Of a DNA stretch of 64,000 nt, positions 10,505-33,640 are shown piece by piece. The stretch is from Macrobrachium rosenbergii (taxonomy: Eukaryota > Arthropoda > Malacostraca > Decapoda > Palaemonidae), in the NCBI RefSeq assembly GCF_040412425.1, contig NC_089766.1, positions 15,408,508-15,472,507 of the forward strand. The letters are read 5' to 3'. The first letter of the stretch is position 1; the number at the start of each line of letters is the position of its first letter. The notes beneath the pieces are model-generated. The model saw only the letters and a list, made by a program, of their open reading frames with translations, was not told where the DNA came from and did no database searches. The translations under genes were made by a program, and so were the position numbers.

Positions 10505-12810
10505 GACGGGGAATTCTATAGGCAGCGTATTTAAACTACAATACGAAATATTTAACTTACAGTTAACTGATTTTTGAGTTACATATGCCTATACACAGTC
10601 TACTATGCCTATCACCACACACTTGATAGCAAGTTACCTATTCCAGCTTACAGTCTTTCATTAGGATAACAAAATATCCATCAATACATCTGAAATTAAA
10701 CTGATAAGCACACTGCTTAAGTAGCAAATCAGCCACCAGCCATTGTTATAAGAGGACAAGAACACTCAACTTCTGCACTTACCTGTGACACTTGCCAGCA
10801 TCTTATGCCCAGGGGCGCACTGGAATCAGTCTTCAATTCTCGTTTAGATTTAGTTAATTTGATTTCCCAGCAATGTACACGCACACAGCATCACAAGAAA
10901 ATTCACAACAGCGAGTCTCAGGTAGAGTTATCCCCGCCATGAGAGAGACCTGAGTGAGCTTTTCTATTGCCCCACTCACATGTGTCTACAATAGTGTTTC
11001 TCATCTTGGTCTGTGTTTCGATTTAACTTTGGGGTTTGTTTTTATATAAAAATATTCAGAATACTTCCTTATAGTCAAGATAATATTTATATAAGGCTAA
11101 CGTAAATAATTGATGAGTGCTGAGTAAAATTGCCAGCCTTTTGGCGGAGAGCAACACCATTTTGCACAGCAGATGACCTCCTGATGTGCTGTAATTACAT
11201 AAGTTGCCTAAGACAGTGACCGCTACAAACCTGAAGTATTACCTGAAAATTGTCAAGTTTTCCTTGTTTCAAGTGACTTAGTGCCGCATACGCAGTAAAA
11301 TCCACCACATATGAGTTAGTGTGTGCGTATATTTCAAGTGATGAAGGGAGCACCAACACAGTTTTCCAAGCGAGCATTCAGTACTGACTACTGACGGCCA
11401 TCAGGCGGCTGTAGTAGAGGTAGGTTAGAAGTTCGGGCTTGGTTAGGCTATTATTCGGTAAACACCGTAATTCATTTCGATATTCATAGATCTTTATGAC
11501 GAATTTCTTGGTAATTTTGTCATTTCTATGATGTGGGCTGATTACGATGTTATGCGCATAATACAAGGGAATAACATGAAACCTATCAATACGAACGAAC
11601 GTATAAGGCTATATAGTAGTTACATGTTGCTCGTATTGTCTGCAAACGTTTAGGCCAATCCTGAAAAGTGAAAATGTTTAATTTGATAAAAGAGGTATGG
11701 CGTTATAGACAAAGGGGACTTGCAGTTTATAAGGAAAATAACCCGAAATAGATTATGATTCGTCTTTCTAAGCGTGTTCACTAGGGTGTAATAAAGAGTA
11801 GATATTTTTCCCCCAGATAACAGAACCGTCTCAGACTGCCTATGACATTAACCGTTTGTGCCGAGTGTGGTTTTATGACATTCTGTCCGTACGACTTTAG
11901 GCTGACATTTAAATTTGAAAAGGCTTTTCACTGAAAGGGTGGGAATTTGGTTTTTTGCGTACTTTATTGACATTATATTATCACTTTGGACAATAGTTAC
12001 ACTTGTCTTTGTAATCATACAACTCTAAGCTAGATGATTCATTGGGATACAGCGGTGAAAGGGGAAAAGGTGTTGAGATAGAATGATACACAATAATAAA
12101 TGATAATAATAATGAAGAAAAATGATAATAGACCAGTAGCTGTAGATTTTGAAATGAATTGGTAATAACAATAGTTAGACCAATAGGTATAGTACTAGGA
12201 ATAAAATAATAATAATAATAATAATAGCAGATATAGAAGAGATAGAGGTGTACAGTTGACGTCAAAGATTTTTTTTCATTTAGCTGTACAGGTTGATCCT
12301 TCATTACCCATATAACCATACTATATACCAACATACAATTATATATACACACTATACACGTAATGTACAACTTGTTGTAACAACCGCTTGACTAGACAAA
12401 AAAAACTATCAACTATCTTTCTCATCTTTTGGATCACATTTACACTCACAACATAACAATATTCACTATTTTTGTCTGTAAACAACAGTCACTATATTGT
12501 CTGCAAATCATATTCACTATTTTGCATGTAAACAGTAGTTACTATTACTGCAGCTGATATTCACTATTCTTCGGAACAATTATGTTTGTGTTTTGTGGCA
12601 AAGAAAATTATTTTTCCATGTATTTTGCAACAAATTTTCTTCCCATTGTTTATTATAAACAATTAACTCTATTCGTTATCTAAGTATTTATGGTCTTGTT
12701 TAAATTATCTCAGTTTTTGTCTAGTGGTAGTTTCATTGACGAAATTCCTATATATATTTGTTGCTTTTATAGATATGATAATACCTCAGGTTCCAACTTC
12801 TTTTATGACT
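10502..12810. other. Intergenic stretch with scattered short repeats
   Basis: No supported gene. At about 12440-12560 the phrase ATTCACTATT plus TGTAAACA recurs four times at intervals of about 40 bp (decayed tandem repeat). A short (AAT)n lies at about 12209-12226. Confidence 0.5.
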
Positions 12811-12916
12811 TGTATGGCCTAGTGGGCAGCGCCCTTGCCTTTCAATTGAAAGACCTGGGTTCGATCTTGATGTGAGTCAGAAATTTATTTCTGTTCCACA
12901 CGTGATTGTGTGTTGT

Positions 12917-12964
<48 letters not shown>

Positions 12965-12971
12965 TATATAG
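12811..12971 (+). mobile_element. tRNA-derived SINE (family C) with (TA)n tail
   Basis: Box A TGGCCTAGTGG (12815-12825), box B GGTTCGATCTT (12858-12868). Then GATGTGAGTCAGAAATTTAT and TTCTGTTCCACACGTGATTG lead into (TA)n at about 12915-12971. The post-box-B segment recurs at 34028-34125. Confidence 0.8.
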
Positions 12972-13179
12972 TTCATGCGAGATCAATTTCCTTTCCAAAG
13001 TTAATTCATTTTTTGTCTGCCATTGTTTTTGTTTGCAAATACATTATAAATCCGCTAGTGTGAGGCATTGCTTGCTTTCGTTTTGTTTGCAAATACACTG
13101 TCCTGTAATTGTTCCCGTCGAAGTAAATTTCCAATTACGTTCTGCATTTTCAATGAAGGCCCGGAAACCCCCACTCCTT

Positions 13180-14020
13180 CACTCATTGTTCATATTTGTC
13201 TTCGTTAATATCGCCAAATAACTTCAGTCATTAAGTACACGCTCAGCTCAGTTGCCGGAAATTGTTTTAAATCCGGTACCCATGCACCGACGTCTTCATT
13301 CCGACGCACGAACTCGAGATTGCGGACGCTTTCTTAAAATTCCGCTTCCCCTAATGATCATATCCACTCCGCCGTGATTACTCCTTTAATGAGAGCATTT
13401 TTCGACTAATGGCGTCTTTTGGTGATCTTGCAAGAGCACATTTCCCCAACATGATAATTATCATTTCTCATTCGATAATTATCCGATTATCATTAGCGTT
13501 CCCCCCTTCACTCCTCCCCTCTCCCCTGCGTCGAGTTAAGGAGTTGGGGGTGGGGTGGGGGGTGTGTGAGAGAGAACGAACAGAACGAAGGAGGTCTGCA
13601 AATCATCATAATCATCTTATTAACGACAATGCACTTGGATTAAAAACCGCACTTGCGGCTTTCTCCTTACCCGCTGCTGCTGCTTCTGCTGCTGGTGCTG
13701 CAGCTGGTGCTGCTAATGCTGCATCCCGCCAGCGATCTCATTATTGAATTGTTTTTCGGAAATTACCGCTTCGAAGCCCCCGTGCAGTGCACAGCCGTGC
13801 CGATGCGAGAGGCAGCTTTCGCCGCTGAAGCGGGGATGTTGATGAGTTGCACAGCGTTGCTCCCGTGTCCTTGCTTCCGAAAATGATCTTGTCGACCTCT
13901 TCTTGGCGCGCTGCCTGGTTTTGGGTTGACGCTGGAGGGAGGTTTTCTAGCGTTTTTTTTTTTGTAAGGGGGTTGTGGCCCTTTAGGATGGTCAAGTCTG
14001 TCTTTCCTTTCTTCATTTAA
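13180..14020. promoter_or_regulatory. Candidate regulatory block 3' of Fezf
   Basis: Single-copy-looking sequence 1.6-2.4 kb downstream of the Fezf stop. Between about 13350 and 13500 it has many TAAT/ATTA cores, including a perfect 12-bp palindrome TGATAATTATCA and a second CGATAATTATCC. Such clusters are typical of homeodomain-bound enhancers, but function is inference. A short GCT/GCA repeat lies at about 13675-13720. Confidence 0.35.
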
Positions 14021-14959
14021 GGAAAAATGTTAGGTTTCTGTTTTTGTTTGTTAACTCTGGAATGTTATTAACATCTGGTGCACTGAGGGAGAGTTTATTG
14101 TTGTCTGTCATCATTTCTGCGTTAAGGAATTGTCGCTTTTATTTGTTCATGTACTATTTTTATTGCATATATTTATTTATCTGTGTATTAATTGTTTATT
14201 TATTTTTCTGCTTTTAACAATGGGAGAATATATCCATCTAGGTGCTTTCTATCCTTCACTATTTTTCTTGTCTTGTTTTTCCCGAGCCTTCACTGAAGTC
14301 TTATTTTCAAGACTTGATTCATTGTGTAAGTTGTCCACTCGAAAAAGTATATCCAGCCCTTTCCACGTAAAAGAACTTTGGCTTTAGTCTGTGTTCCCAT
14401 TCACATTGATACATTGTATTTACATTATTTTCCTACGCGAGACTAGAATATATTAACCACTGGGTCCGTTCATTGTCATCACTGGTATTCTTTTTCATCG
14501 AACTGAAGAAGAAGAATATTATAGTTACAAATAAAAAGAGATAGTCTTTGGTTTTGGCTTCTTCATCGAAGGGGACGCATCAGGATGCAGTAGGCCTACT
14601 TCTCACCGCTTATGACAAGACCTTCATAATCTTATGAGACTTCTTGGTATGGGACTTGATAGTCCTTTAATGGACTGATTCATTCAGACACCTGTTACGG
14701 ATGTGCTGACTGTTCCCCCTGGCACTTTGTGTATGAACGCGTGAATTGTAATATGTATACAAAGGAAGTTGAAGAACCTTTTCACCGTCAGCAGTGTGGT
14801 CTGTGGTTGAAGTTGGTGTGGTTCTTCCGTCGAGTGCTTGACAGTCACTTGGCCACTTGATCACTGATGCTGCGACTCCAATTCGCTGATATCAGTAGAC
14901 CAGATCAATTATCTTGGTCAGTTCGACTCTGGTCTGAAGTTTCCGCTCTTGCTCCAGAG

Positions 14960-15145
14960 GGTATCTTTTGACGCTGACCTTTTTTGGTTCTCTTGACTGA
15001 CTTTTTTTTTTTTTATTCTCATGACACTGACCTTTTTCGGCTCTCTTGACATTGACCTTTTTTGGTTCTCTTGACACACTTTTTTTTTTGTTCTGACACT
15101 GACCTTTTACGGTTCTCTTGACACTGACCTTTTTTGCGCATGAAA
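14960..15145. repeat. ~24-bp tandem repeat 'GACACTGACCTTTTTTGG'
   Basis: About seven units of TTGACACTGACCTTTTTTGG plus TTCTC, some with expanded T-runs. The Lys-rich open frames on the minus strand are translations of this array. It lies in the presumed 3' flank or 3' UTR of Fezf. Confidence 0.85.
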
Positions 15146-15626
15146 GTTTCGGAGGGCGTCCTTGGCCGCTTCTGTAGTTCGGGAACACTGGCATATTTTC
15201 TAGTCATATAGGCCGAATTCTAAGTTTATCCGTTGTGGCCAATAGATCAGGAATAATCTTTAATTATTAGTAATTATCATTTCATTAGATTGTTCAGTTA
15301 TTTGTTCACGTCTTTCACAGGAATTATCCTACTGGTTTTATATCGATGGCGCTTTTCCAAAAACCATTGTGTGTGACAATTCTAAAATACCGACGTCCGC
15401 CTATCTATAGCAATCATCTTCATGTGGATATAATTGCTGTACAGATCAAGAACCGTGTCTTGTTTACTATGGACGTCTTTTCCCTCATTCAGAAGGACAG
15501 ACTATTTGCTTAGCAGAGGCCAATGAACGTCACCAAGCACCGAGTATCGGAGCATCTGCGTCAGGAGGTGCTGGTGGAAGTCGTGGTTGGAGTCGAGGAG
15601 GAGGCTAGTTGGCCCAGCAGTAGCCA

Positions 15627-25452
<9,826 letters not shown>

Positions 25453-26890
25453 CTCAGGGTGGGGGGCGTTGACTTTCCGCTTTCGTAGACTGAAATGTCT
25501 CTGGATTCTTTTACTGAATATTCAACCTTATTTTCACGATTGTATTTATGCCTTATTTTCTTTTGCTTTCCTCGTTCAAGAAAGCACTGAAGGAAATTCC
25601 GTCTTCCTGTTTTTTCCTTAGTAAGTTAGACGTTTGATTACAAATATCATTCCATTTTTTCTTTCATCTTCAGAAATTTCGACTTTCTTCCATTTTGGCC
25701 CAGAGAGGGAATAAAGTTTTCGACGACCGAAGCTCAAGTCAAGTGTTTATATCAAATTAATCGAGCGGGTCTCTTGAGGACATCTTGGTTCCTTGGGAAT
25801 TTTGAAGCATGTCTGAAAAGAGAGGAAAATCATGAATGTATTATTCTTGCGCTTTAGTTTTTAGAATAGTTCATTTTATTAATTTGATGCAGCCTATTTT
25901 TTTCTCCGTGATAAAACACCTTTTTTTTCGAAGAAAAATATGCTTATTGAAATAATCATTTTCGTGTAAATATTGATTCTTTATTTTGTTCGCTTTAGGT
26001 TGCAGAATAATTATCTTTATTTTATGCATCACAGATTGGGTGTTTTCTTGGCTGAATTGTTTTCAAGTTCATATTTTTATTTTAAGTAAAATATATATTT
26101 TTAGAATAAAAAGTATCTTTCGCAACTTTTGTTCCTTGAGTGTTTATCTATTAGCCAATGAACTACAGTACCAGCATGCATAATTGTTATGAGTTTTTTT
26201 TCTTTGTACAAGTTGCCCGTTATATTTTACAAATTACACATAATTATCTTATTTCCTTGCTATATACATTTAAAATAATATTTATTGTTTTTTATAGACT
26301 AGCATTCGATATGTTTAATAATCATTGTCTGTTATAGACTAACGTTCGATATTATGTTTTAGTTGTTTATGCACAATTCACATTACGACTATTTTATGTA
26401 CAAACACACTGTATTTTTGTTTTCATGTACAAATAAACAATTTCTTGCTTGTACGCAGAAATACACATCAATTTAAGTTCGCCTTGTCATGCAGAAACAC
26501 ACATTAATATTTCTCCCTTTTTAACATTCACGTGTCATAAATTACAAGGCTACTTAAGACGTGTTTGTGCAAGAACACCCCTTTTCCTCGTTTGGCAATC
26601 CAGAGCTTATTATCGCAATTTGTTCTTTTTTCTCTCCCCTCTAATTACTCTTTCGACTCTATTTCCCCTCTAATTCCTCTAATTACGTCTCATTTCTAGG
26701 AGTGCGTAACCATCTGACACTTGGCGGTGCTAAGCATGTGAGGAGTCGTGATCGGGTTGTGTTTATTTATGTGACTTTTTTTCTTTTGTTTTCTTTTTTA
26801 GTCTCCTTTCTCCTCTCTTTTTACTCTTTTTGCATGTCTGTTTTTCGTATGTGGGTCTTACTGTATCGTCCTTCGGAGAGTCGTGATTAT
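25453..26890. other. AT-rich 5' flank of the Fezf model
   Basis: No repeat family and no coding exon I can support. It may contain the promoter and any 5' non-coding or short first exon of Fezf; I see no unambiguous TATA/initiator pair in the expected position. Confidence 0.4.
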
Positions 26891-26894
26891 TTTT

Positions 26895-26898
<4 letters not shown>

Positions 26899-26959
<61 letters not shown>
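26899..26959. repeat. (CT)n microsatellite
   Basis: About 30 CT units. Confidence 0.95.
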
Positions 26960-26963
<4 letters not shown>

Positions 26964-27004
26964 GTACTACTTTCTTCATTACCCCTTCTCTTTCCTTCTT
27001 ACTA

Positions 27005-27261
27005 GCTCCTCGTTGGGCGAGTCGGTAGAGTTGTGGGCTAGCACTCCGGCCGGCTAATAAAGAATTAGAAGAATTTATTTCTGGTGATAGAAATTCATTT
27101 CTTGCTATAATGTGGTTCGGATTCCACAATAAGCTGTAGATCCCGTTGCTAGGTAACCAATTGGTTCTTAGCCACGTAAAATTAGTCTAATCCTTCGGGC
27201 CAGCCCTCTCTAGGAGAGCTGTTAATCAGCTCAGTGGTCTGGTAAAACTGAGATATACTTT
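27005..27261 (+). mobile_element. tRNA-derived SINE (family D), copy 1, box B deleted
   Basis: Matches 56740-57018 (opposite strand): TATTTCTGGTGATAGAAATTC, GGATTCCACAATAAGCTGTAG, CCTTCGGGCCAGCCCTCTCT, ending GGTAAAACTGAGATATACTT. The tRNA-like head is present from CTCCTCGTTGGGCGAGT but the segment holding box B is missing, so the copy cannot be transcribed from an internal promoter. Confidence 0.88.
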
Positions 27262-27317
27262 TCCTTCTTACTTTCATACCCTCACCTTCTCTCAACAAAC
27301 TTTGACTCCCAACCATT

Positions 27318-27319
<2 letters not shown>

Positions 27320-27381
<62 letters not shown>
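27320..27381. repeat. (CT)n microsatellite
   Basis: About 31 CT units; short CT runs continue to about 27660 (27476-27545, 27597-27655) in a pyrimidine-rich stretch. Confidence 0.95.
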
Positions 27382-27385
<4 letters not shown>

Positions 27386-27789
27386 CCCCCTTCTCTAAGT
27401 CCCTTCAATTCCTTTTCCTTCTCTAACACTAGAACTAGAATCTCAACAAACTCAACAAACTTGCTCCCACCTTCCCTCTCTCTGTCTCTCTCAATCTTAT
27501 CTCTCCTCTCTCCTCTCTCTCTCTCTCTCTGCTCTCTTCTGTCTGTCAATCTGTCTTTCCTCAGGACCACCCCTCCTCCGTCAATCCCTCCTCCTCCTGC
27601 TCTCTCTGTCTTTCTCTGTCAAAACCTCATGCCCACCCCCTCTCTCTCTCTCAAAACCTTGCACCCCCTCTCCCCCACAGAAACCCCCCTGCCCCTGAAG
27701 CGACCACCTCTTGCATCGTCTGCAAGTGAACAATGTCAACAGTGAAGGCTTTTAATGACACCGAGAATCACAATACGTCACCCAAGGAC

Positions 27790-28440
27790 TCTTGGAGGCT
27801 CCACCTGGGAGAGCAAAAGAGCTAAAGAGATGGAGGAGGCCAAAAGGCGAGAGAGAGAGAGAGAGAGAGAGAGGGTTGGAGGATTTTAAAGAGATGGGGC
27901 TTGTGAGAAGGAGGATGGGGTTTTGGGGAAGGGCTAAAGACGAGTTGGAGGCCAAAAGGCGAGAGAGAGAGGGAAGGAGGAAGGGAGGAAGAGTGGGTAG
28001 GTGGGTGGATGTTAAAGAGATGGAGGCCAGTGAGGAGGATGGGGGTTTTGGGGAAGGGCTAAAGACGAGATGGAGGTTAAAGAGACGGAGGCCTAAAGGC
28101 GAGAGAGAGAGAGGGAAGGAAGGAGGGTGAGTGGGTGGATTGGAGGATTTTAAAGAGACGGAGGCTAGTGAGAAAGAGGATGGGGGTTTTGGGGAAGGGC
28201 TAAAGCTAAAGACAGAATGGAGGTTGAAGAGATGGAGGCCAAAAGGCGAGAGAGAGGGAAGGAGGAAGTGGTGGAAGGATTTTAAAAAGATGGGAACTAG
28301 TGGGAAGGAGGATGGGGGTTTTGGGGGAAGGGCTAAAGCTAAAGACGAGATGGAGGCTACAGAGTGAAAGTTTATGCAGATGGGGAATAGGGAAGGTCGT
28401 TTGGGAATTAAAGAGATGGAAGCCAAAAGGCGGATGGGGT
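27790..28440. repeat. ~115-bp purine-rich minisatellite, about five to six units
   Basis: Units share AAAGAGATGGAGGCCAAAAG, GCGAGAGAGAG, GGAAGGAGGAAG, GGATTTTAAAGAGA and GATGGGGGTTTTGGGGAAGG. Strand-asymmetric purine content makes long open frames on both strands; none is a credible gene. Confidence 0.88.
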
Positions 28441-28911
28441 TAGGGTATGGGAAGGGGGCAAGTAGGAGAGACTAGACTATAAAGAAGAGAGAAAGAGGAA
28501 GGAAGAGAATTGGAGAAAAGATAGAAGAAATAGTGTGAAAGGGAAGGGAAATAGTAGGTGGAAAGGGATGAATAATCGAGAGAGATGGGGGAAGTAAGGA
28601 AGTAACTGAGAAAGAAGGAATACCCGCCGGTAATACTGAAGGAAAACAGAAGAGATGGGTGGAGGGTTTATGCAAGAATGGATGGATGGATGGATGTGGG
28701 TAGAACATTGAGGACTGGAAGGGTTGATAGAGAGATGGGAGGAAGAAAGGAAGGAAGTGTGGATGGGTGGATGCATAGAGAGAGAGAGAGAGATGACGGT
28801 TGAATGTTCATGTGGTCAAATTCTTTTAATCGTATTGATGATGATCCTGTATAATATAAATGAAGTCATTATTTCTACTATCGAAATAAAATTGCTCTTT
28901 ATAATCGTGTG

Positions 28912-29149
<238 letters not shown>

Positions 29150-29348
29150 ATATTTTCAATATAGAAAGTCTGAAAATCTTTTTATTTTTATTTTTAATTC
29201 ACAAAATTATTGGGTGATTTAAGAATGAGTCTATTTTTTGTTTTCTCGGAGACAATTGTCGATTATGGAGGTTTCTTGATAATGAGAATAGGGAGAAAGA
29301 AGCACAGCCAAATGACATGCATAGAAATAAATAAAGGGTGAGTAGCTC

Positions 29349-29398
29349 AATAATAATAATAATAATAATAATTTTAATAATAATAATAATATTTTTAA
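29349..29398. repeat. (AAT)n microsatellite, imperfect
   Basis: Two AAT blocks separated by TTTT. Confidence 0.85.
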
Positions 29399-29570
29399 GC
29401 ATACTATATGAACTAGAAGTAATGTAAAACCCATACAGTAAAGCGTGTGCAAAGGAATAAAAGATTAATTATGAAAAAAATGAGTGTTATTTTAATGAAA
29501 TGAACTAGAGAGAGAGAGAATAAAGAAAAGTATTCACGAATTAAATGGAAAATAACTTAATGGGTAGCAA

Positions 29571-29571
<1 letters not shown>

Positions 29572-29641
<70 letters not shown>
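29572..29641. repeat. (GA)n microsatellite
   Basis: About 35 GA units. Confidence 0.95.
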
Positions 29642-29643
<2 letters not shown>

Positions 29644-30149
29644 CTAAGGGAAAAACGAGGGTGGAAAAGGTCTTAGAAATGGGTTGGGGAATACGCCTCC
29701 TTCTCTCCCTCTGTTCCCCCCCTCCTCCTCCAACCCACCCCTCTGGGGTGCCAGTGGAGCCCCTAAACACGACCTAAGAAGTGAACAATGAAACCCATTT
29801 AGCCTTGAAAGCCGCCCAATATAGTGAGCAGGGCGGGCACAAAGATCCCCCTCTGGGGATCCCCCTCTTCCCCTCCCCCTCCTCCAGATTTCCCTCTCAC
29901 CCATCTTCCTCCTCACCTCCACCTAACTACCACTCCTCCGTGATCACAATAAACTTTTTTTTTTTTTTTTGCTTTTTATTGTAGTCTAAGACGCCGTCCT
30001 TTTTAGTGTTTTCAACAAAATTCTCAAATGACTTTTCGTGGATGTCCATTTACAATTGGGATTTTGCAATCCCCTCCCCTGACCCATCCAACTCCCCAGG
30101 GGTAACCTTCCACCTGTTAAATGTATTTCATTTGCTCCTTTTTTCTGCT

Positions 30150-31570
30150 TTCGTTAAGCTGAAGTTTCATTGTTTTTGTTTATATTTTATTTGTGGTCTC
30201 ATTGTTCTGTTCATATCTTAGTTGAGGTCCCATTGTTTTGTTCATATTTTAGTTGAGGTCTCATTGTTTTGTTCATATTTTAGTTGAGGTCTCATTTTTT
30301 TTGTTCATATTTTAGTTGAGGTCTCATTTTTTTGTTCATATTTTAGTTGAGGTCTCATTGTTTTGTTTATCTTAGTTATCTTAGTTGAGGTCTCATTGTT
30401 TTGTTCTTATTTTAGTTGAGGTCTCATTGTTTTGTTCATATCTTAGTTGAGGTCTCATTGTTTTGTTCATATTTTAGTTGAGGTCTCATTGTTTTGTTCA
30501 TATCTTAGTTGAGGTCATCATTGTTTTGTTCATATTTTAGTTGAGGTCTCATTGTTTTGTTTATATCTTAGTTGAGGTCTCATTGTTTTGTTCATATTTT
30601 AGTTGTGGTCTCATTGTTTCGTTCTTATCTTAGTTGTTTTGTTTTGTTTATTTTATCTTTGTTTCGTTCATATTTTAGTTGAGGTCTCATTGTTTTGTTC
30701 ATATTTTAGTTGAGGTCTCATTGTTTTGTTTATATCTTATTTGTCATTGTTTTGTTTATATCTTAGTTGAGGTCTCATTGTTTTGTTCATATTTTAGTTG
30801 TGGTCTCATTGTTTTGTTCGTATCTTAGTTGAGGTCTCATTGTTTTCTTCATATCTTAGTTGTGGTCTCATTGTTTTTTTATTTTATTTGTGGTCTGCTT
30901 TGTCCACATTGTAGATACGGTCTCATTGTTTTGATAGTCTCATTGTTTTGTTCATTTTTAATTATGGTATTGTTTTATTCATATCTTAGTTGAGGTATCA
31001 ATGTTTTGTTCATATTTTAGTTGTGGCCTCGTTGTTTTGTTAATTATTCAGTCATGGACTCATTTTGTTCACATTTAAGTTGTGGTCTCATTGTTTTGTT
31101 CATATTTAGATATGGTCTCATCGTTTTAGTGGTCTCATTGTTTTATTCATATAATATTTATGGTCATATTGTTTGATTCCCATTTTAGTTTGTGGTCTCA
31201 TTGTTTTAGTGGTCTTAGTGTTTTGTTCATATTTTAGTTGTGATAACATTCCTTTGTTCATGTTTCATTTGTGGCCTCTCTTTTGTTCATATTTTAGTTG
31301 TGGTCTCATTGTTTTGTTCCAGTGTCAATTGTGGTTTCATTGTTTTGTTCATATTTCAGTTGTAATTTCATGGTTTTTTTTCATATCTTAACTCTGGCCT
31401 CTGTATTTTGTTGCTATTTTGAACGTGGTCTCATTGTTATGTGTCTTATTTTGTTCATATTTCGGCTGTGGTCTAATTGTTTAGTTCATATTTTAGTTGA
31501 GGTCTCAATGCTTTGTTCCAGTTTCAATTGTGGTTTCATTGTGTTGTTCATATTTCAGTTGTGATCTCTT
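30150..31570. repeat. ~31-bp T-rich minisatellite, about 40 units
   Basis: The unit is approximately TTCATATTTTAGTTGAGGTC plus TCATTGTTTTG. Units are near-identical at about 30210-30600 and degrade progressively to about 31820. Open frames rich in Phe/Val/Ser over 30-31.8 kb are translations of it. Confidence 0.93.
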
Positions 31571-32022
31571 TTTTTTTTTTTTTTTTGTTAATGCTTTAGT
31601 TGTTGTCTGGATGTTTTGTTCAACCCAAACTGTGGTCTCATTGTTATTTCATATTTTAGTTTTGGTCTTATTGTTTTGCTCGTATTTTATGTATATATTC
31701 TCAAAAGTTTATTTGCTGTCATTTTATTTATATTTCAGCTGTGGTCTCATTAGCTTGGTCATATCTTAATTCTGCTTTCATTATTTGTTCCCATATTTTA
31801 GTGATCCAGTTATTTTATTTATATTTCATTTCTGATTTCCATTAACTCTTTATTTTATGTTGTACTGTTGGTTCATATTTGTCTTGAGTTATAAGATTCA
31901 AGTATTTAATTGTTATGAATTTAGTTTTACTCTTGTTTGGACTGAATAATATAATAACCTTTGCCTCCATAAATAATAAATGACCAGTCAGTTATTGACA
32001 GATCAAGGAAGTTTAGTGTTGC

Positions 32023-32026
<4 letters not shown>

Positions 32027-32096
<70 letters not shown>
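32027..32096. repeat. (CT)n microsatellite
   Basis: About 35 CT units. Confidence 0.95.
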
Positions 32097-32098
<2 letters not shown>

Positions 32099-32154
32099 AT
32101 TTTCTCCTCACTTTCTTCTCGGCCTCTTTCGTTAACAGTCAAAATGAAAGAAAT

Positions 32155-32410
32155 CAAAATGGCTGCCAGAAGCAACCGGTCCCCCCTACCCCCAACCCCT
32201 CCGACACCCCACTGGTCACAGCTCAGTGTTCATTTCCCAGCCGTTTTAGTCCATATATCATTACGTCTTACAAGGGCCGCGGCGGCGAGCGATCGTTTCC
32301 GCGGCGCGAACGAAACATTCCGAACTCGGGGACGTCCCCGAGACCCCCAACCGAGACCAGAAATTGAAGCTTCTCGCACCACCCACCGTCAGCAGACCCC
32401 CGTCAGGAAA
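32155..32410. other. GC- and CpG-rich island
   Basis: A short stretch with a very high CpG density (around 32275-32345: GGGCCGCGGCGGCGAGCGAT and neighbours) between two (CT)n tracts. It is open in one plus-strand frame, but codon content is not convincing. It could be a promoter, an unmethylated island or a 5' exon; nothing decides. Confidence 0.35.
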
Positions 32411-32445
32411 TACTCTTTGCTTTCTGACAAAACTATCCTTTTACT

Positions 32446-32449
<4 letters not shown>

Positions 32450-32498
<49 letters not shown>
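32450..32498. repeat. (CT)n microsatellite
   Basis: About 24 CT units. Confidence 0.95.
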
Positions 32499-32501
<3 letters not shown>

Positions 32502-32827
32502 GCTCGGGAGGGAGGGAGTGGGGAGGAGAGGGGAGTCTCCCTCCCCTTCCCCTCCGGTAAATACTCCACTCCCCCCATTCCTTCTCCTTTTCTTACCCCT
32601 CACTTTCGCCCCCTTTTCCTTGGTATAACTGAGGGGAGAAAACTTTCTTTTTTTCCTCGAACGTTTTTCTCCTAATTTCATTTAGTGGTATTTTCATTTC
32701 TTTGTTGTATTGCAGTTTTCTATCTTTTTTTTTTATTATTGCTGGTTTCTTCTCTTTTCACCATGATTTATTTTCATCTGTTTTTTCTCACCTTCAGTAT
32801 TCTTTGTCGTATTTAATATGTTCTACC

Positions 32828-32829
<2 letters not shown>

Positions 32830-32913
<84 letters not shown>
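32830..32913. repeat. (ATT)n microsatellite
   Basis: About 28 units. Confidence 0.95.
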
Positions 32914-32916
<3 letters not shown>

Positions 32917-33640
32917 CTGCTTAATCGTGCTCTTCCTTCTTTCATTTATCCCTTCTGGCGTTTCTATTCCTTTTCCTCCTATTTTAATTTCTCTCCTTCA
33001 CATATCTGCTTTTTTCCCCCCACTAGCTGCTCATTTTCCTTTTCTTTTTCCTTTTCCTTCTCTATTTACTTAGTTCCCTATTTGCCCTGTCCTCTTCTGT
33101 TATCTTTTTTTATTTTCCAGATTCTGTACTTCTGATAACTTCTCTTCCATTCTTTTCGATTTCCACATTTATCTCTTCTCTCCTTTTTCGACATCTTCTT
33201 CTATCATTCCATTATTTTCTTGTCCTCTGTACCTCCTTTTTTCCTCTCTTCTTCTCGGTCCTTAATTTTATTCTCCATGTCGCCTCTCTCCTGTCCTTTG
33301 TCACTCTCTCTCCATCATTTCTTTTCCATTTTCCAGTTTCCTTATTCATTTTTTCTCTTCCCCCCTTTTCTCCTCCTCCTCCTCCTTCTCCTCCCTCCTT
33401 CCTGGTTTGCCCTCTCACTTTTGCCTTTTCCCCTCCCCTCCCACTTTGCACTCTCCCTCCCCCTCCGCCTTCTCCCCCCCCACTTTGTACTCAACCCCCT
33501 TCGTTCTTCTCCTCCCTTCCAAATTTGCACTTTCACCCACCTCCACCCTTCTCCCCTCCCACTTTGCACTCTCTCTCCCCCTCCGCCTCCTCCCTCCCTC
33601 CCTTCCCCCTCGTCGTCTTCCATGCCACCCCTGTTGAGAC
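32914..33640. repeat. Polypyrimidine-rich block
   Basis: Over 700 bp in which the plus strand is overwhelmingly C and T, with CTCC/CCCTC motifs. A subrepeat CCTCCCACTTTGCACTCTC recurs about four times at 33405-33590. Long Ser/Pro/Leu frames here have no domain content. Confidence 0.8.

Noticed and set aside
12811..12880. A functional tRNA gene with box A/B
   Set aside because: The sequence after box B continues into a repeated body and (TA)n tail shared with 34.0 kb.
32144..32560. 138-codon plus-strand frame in the CpG-rich island as a coding exon
   Set aside because: Arg/Pro content follows GC composition and the end is (CT)n; no domain and no supported splice sites. Kept only as a CpG-rich island.
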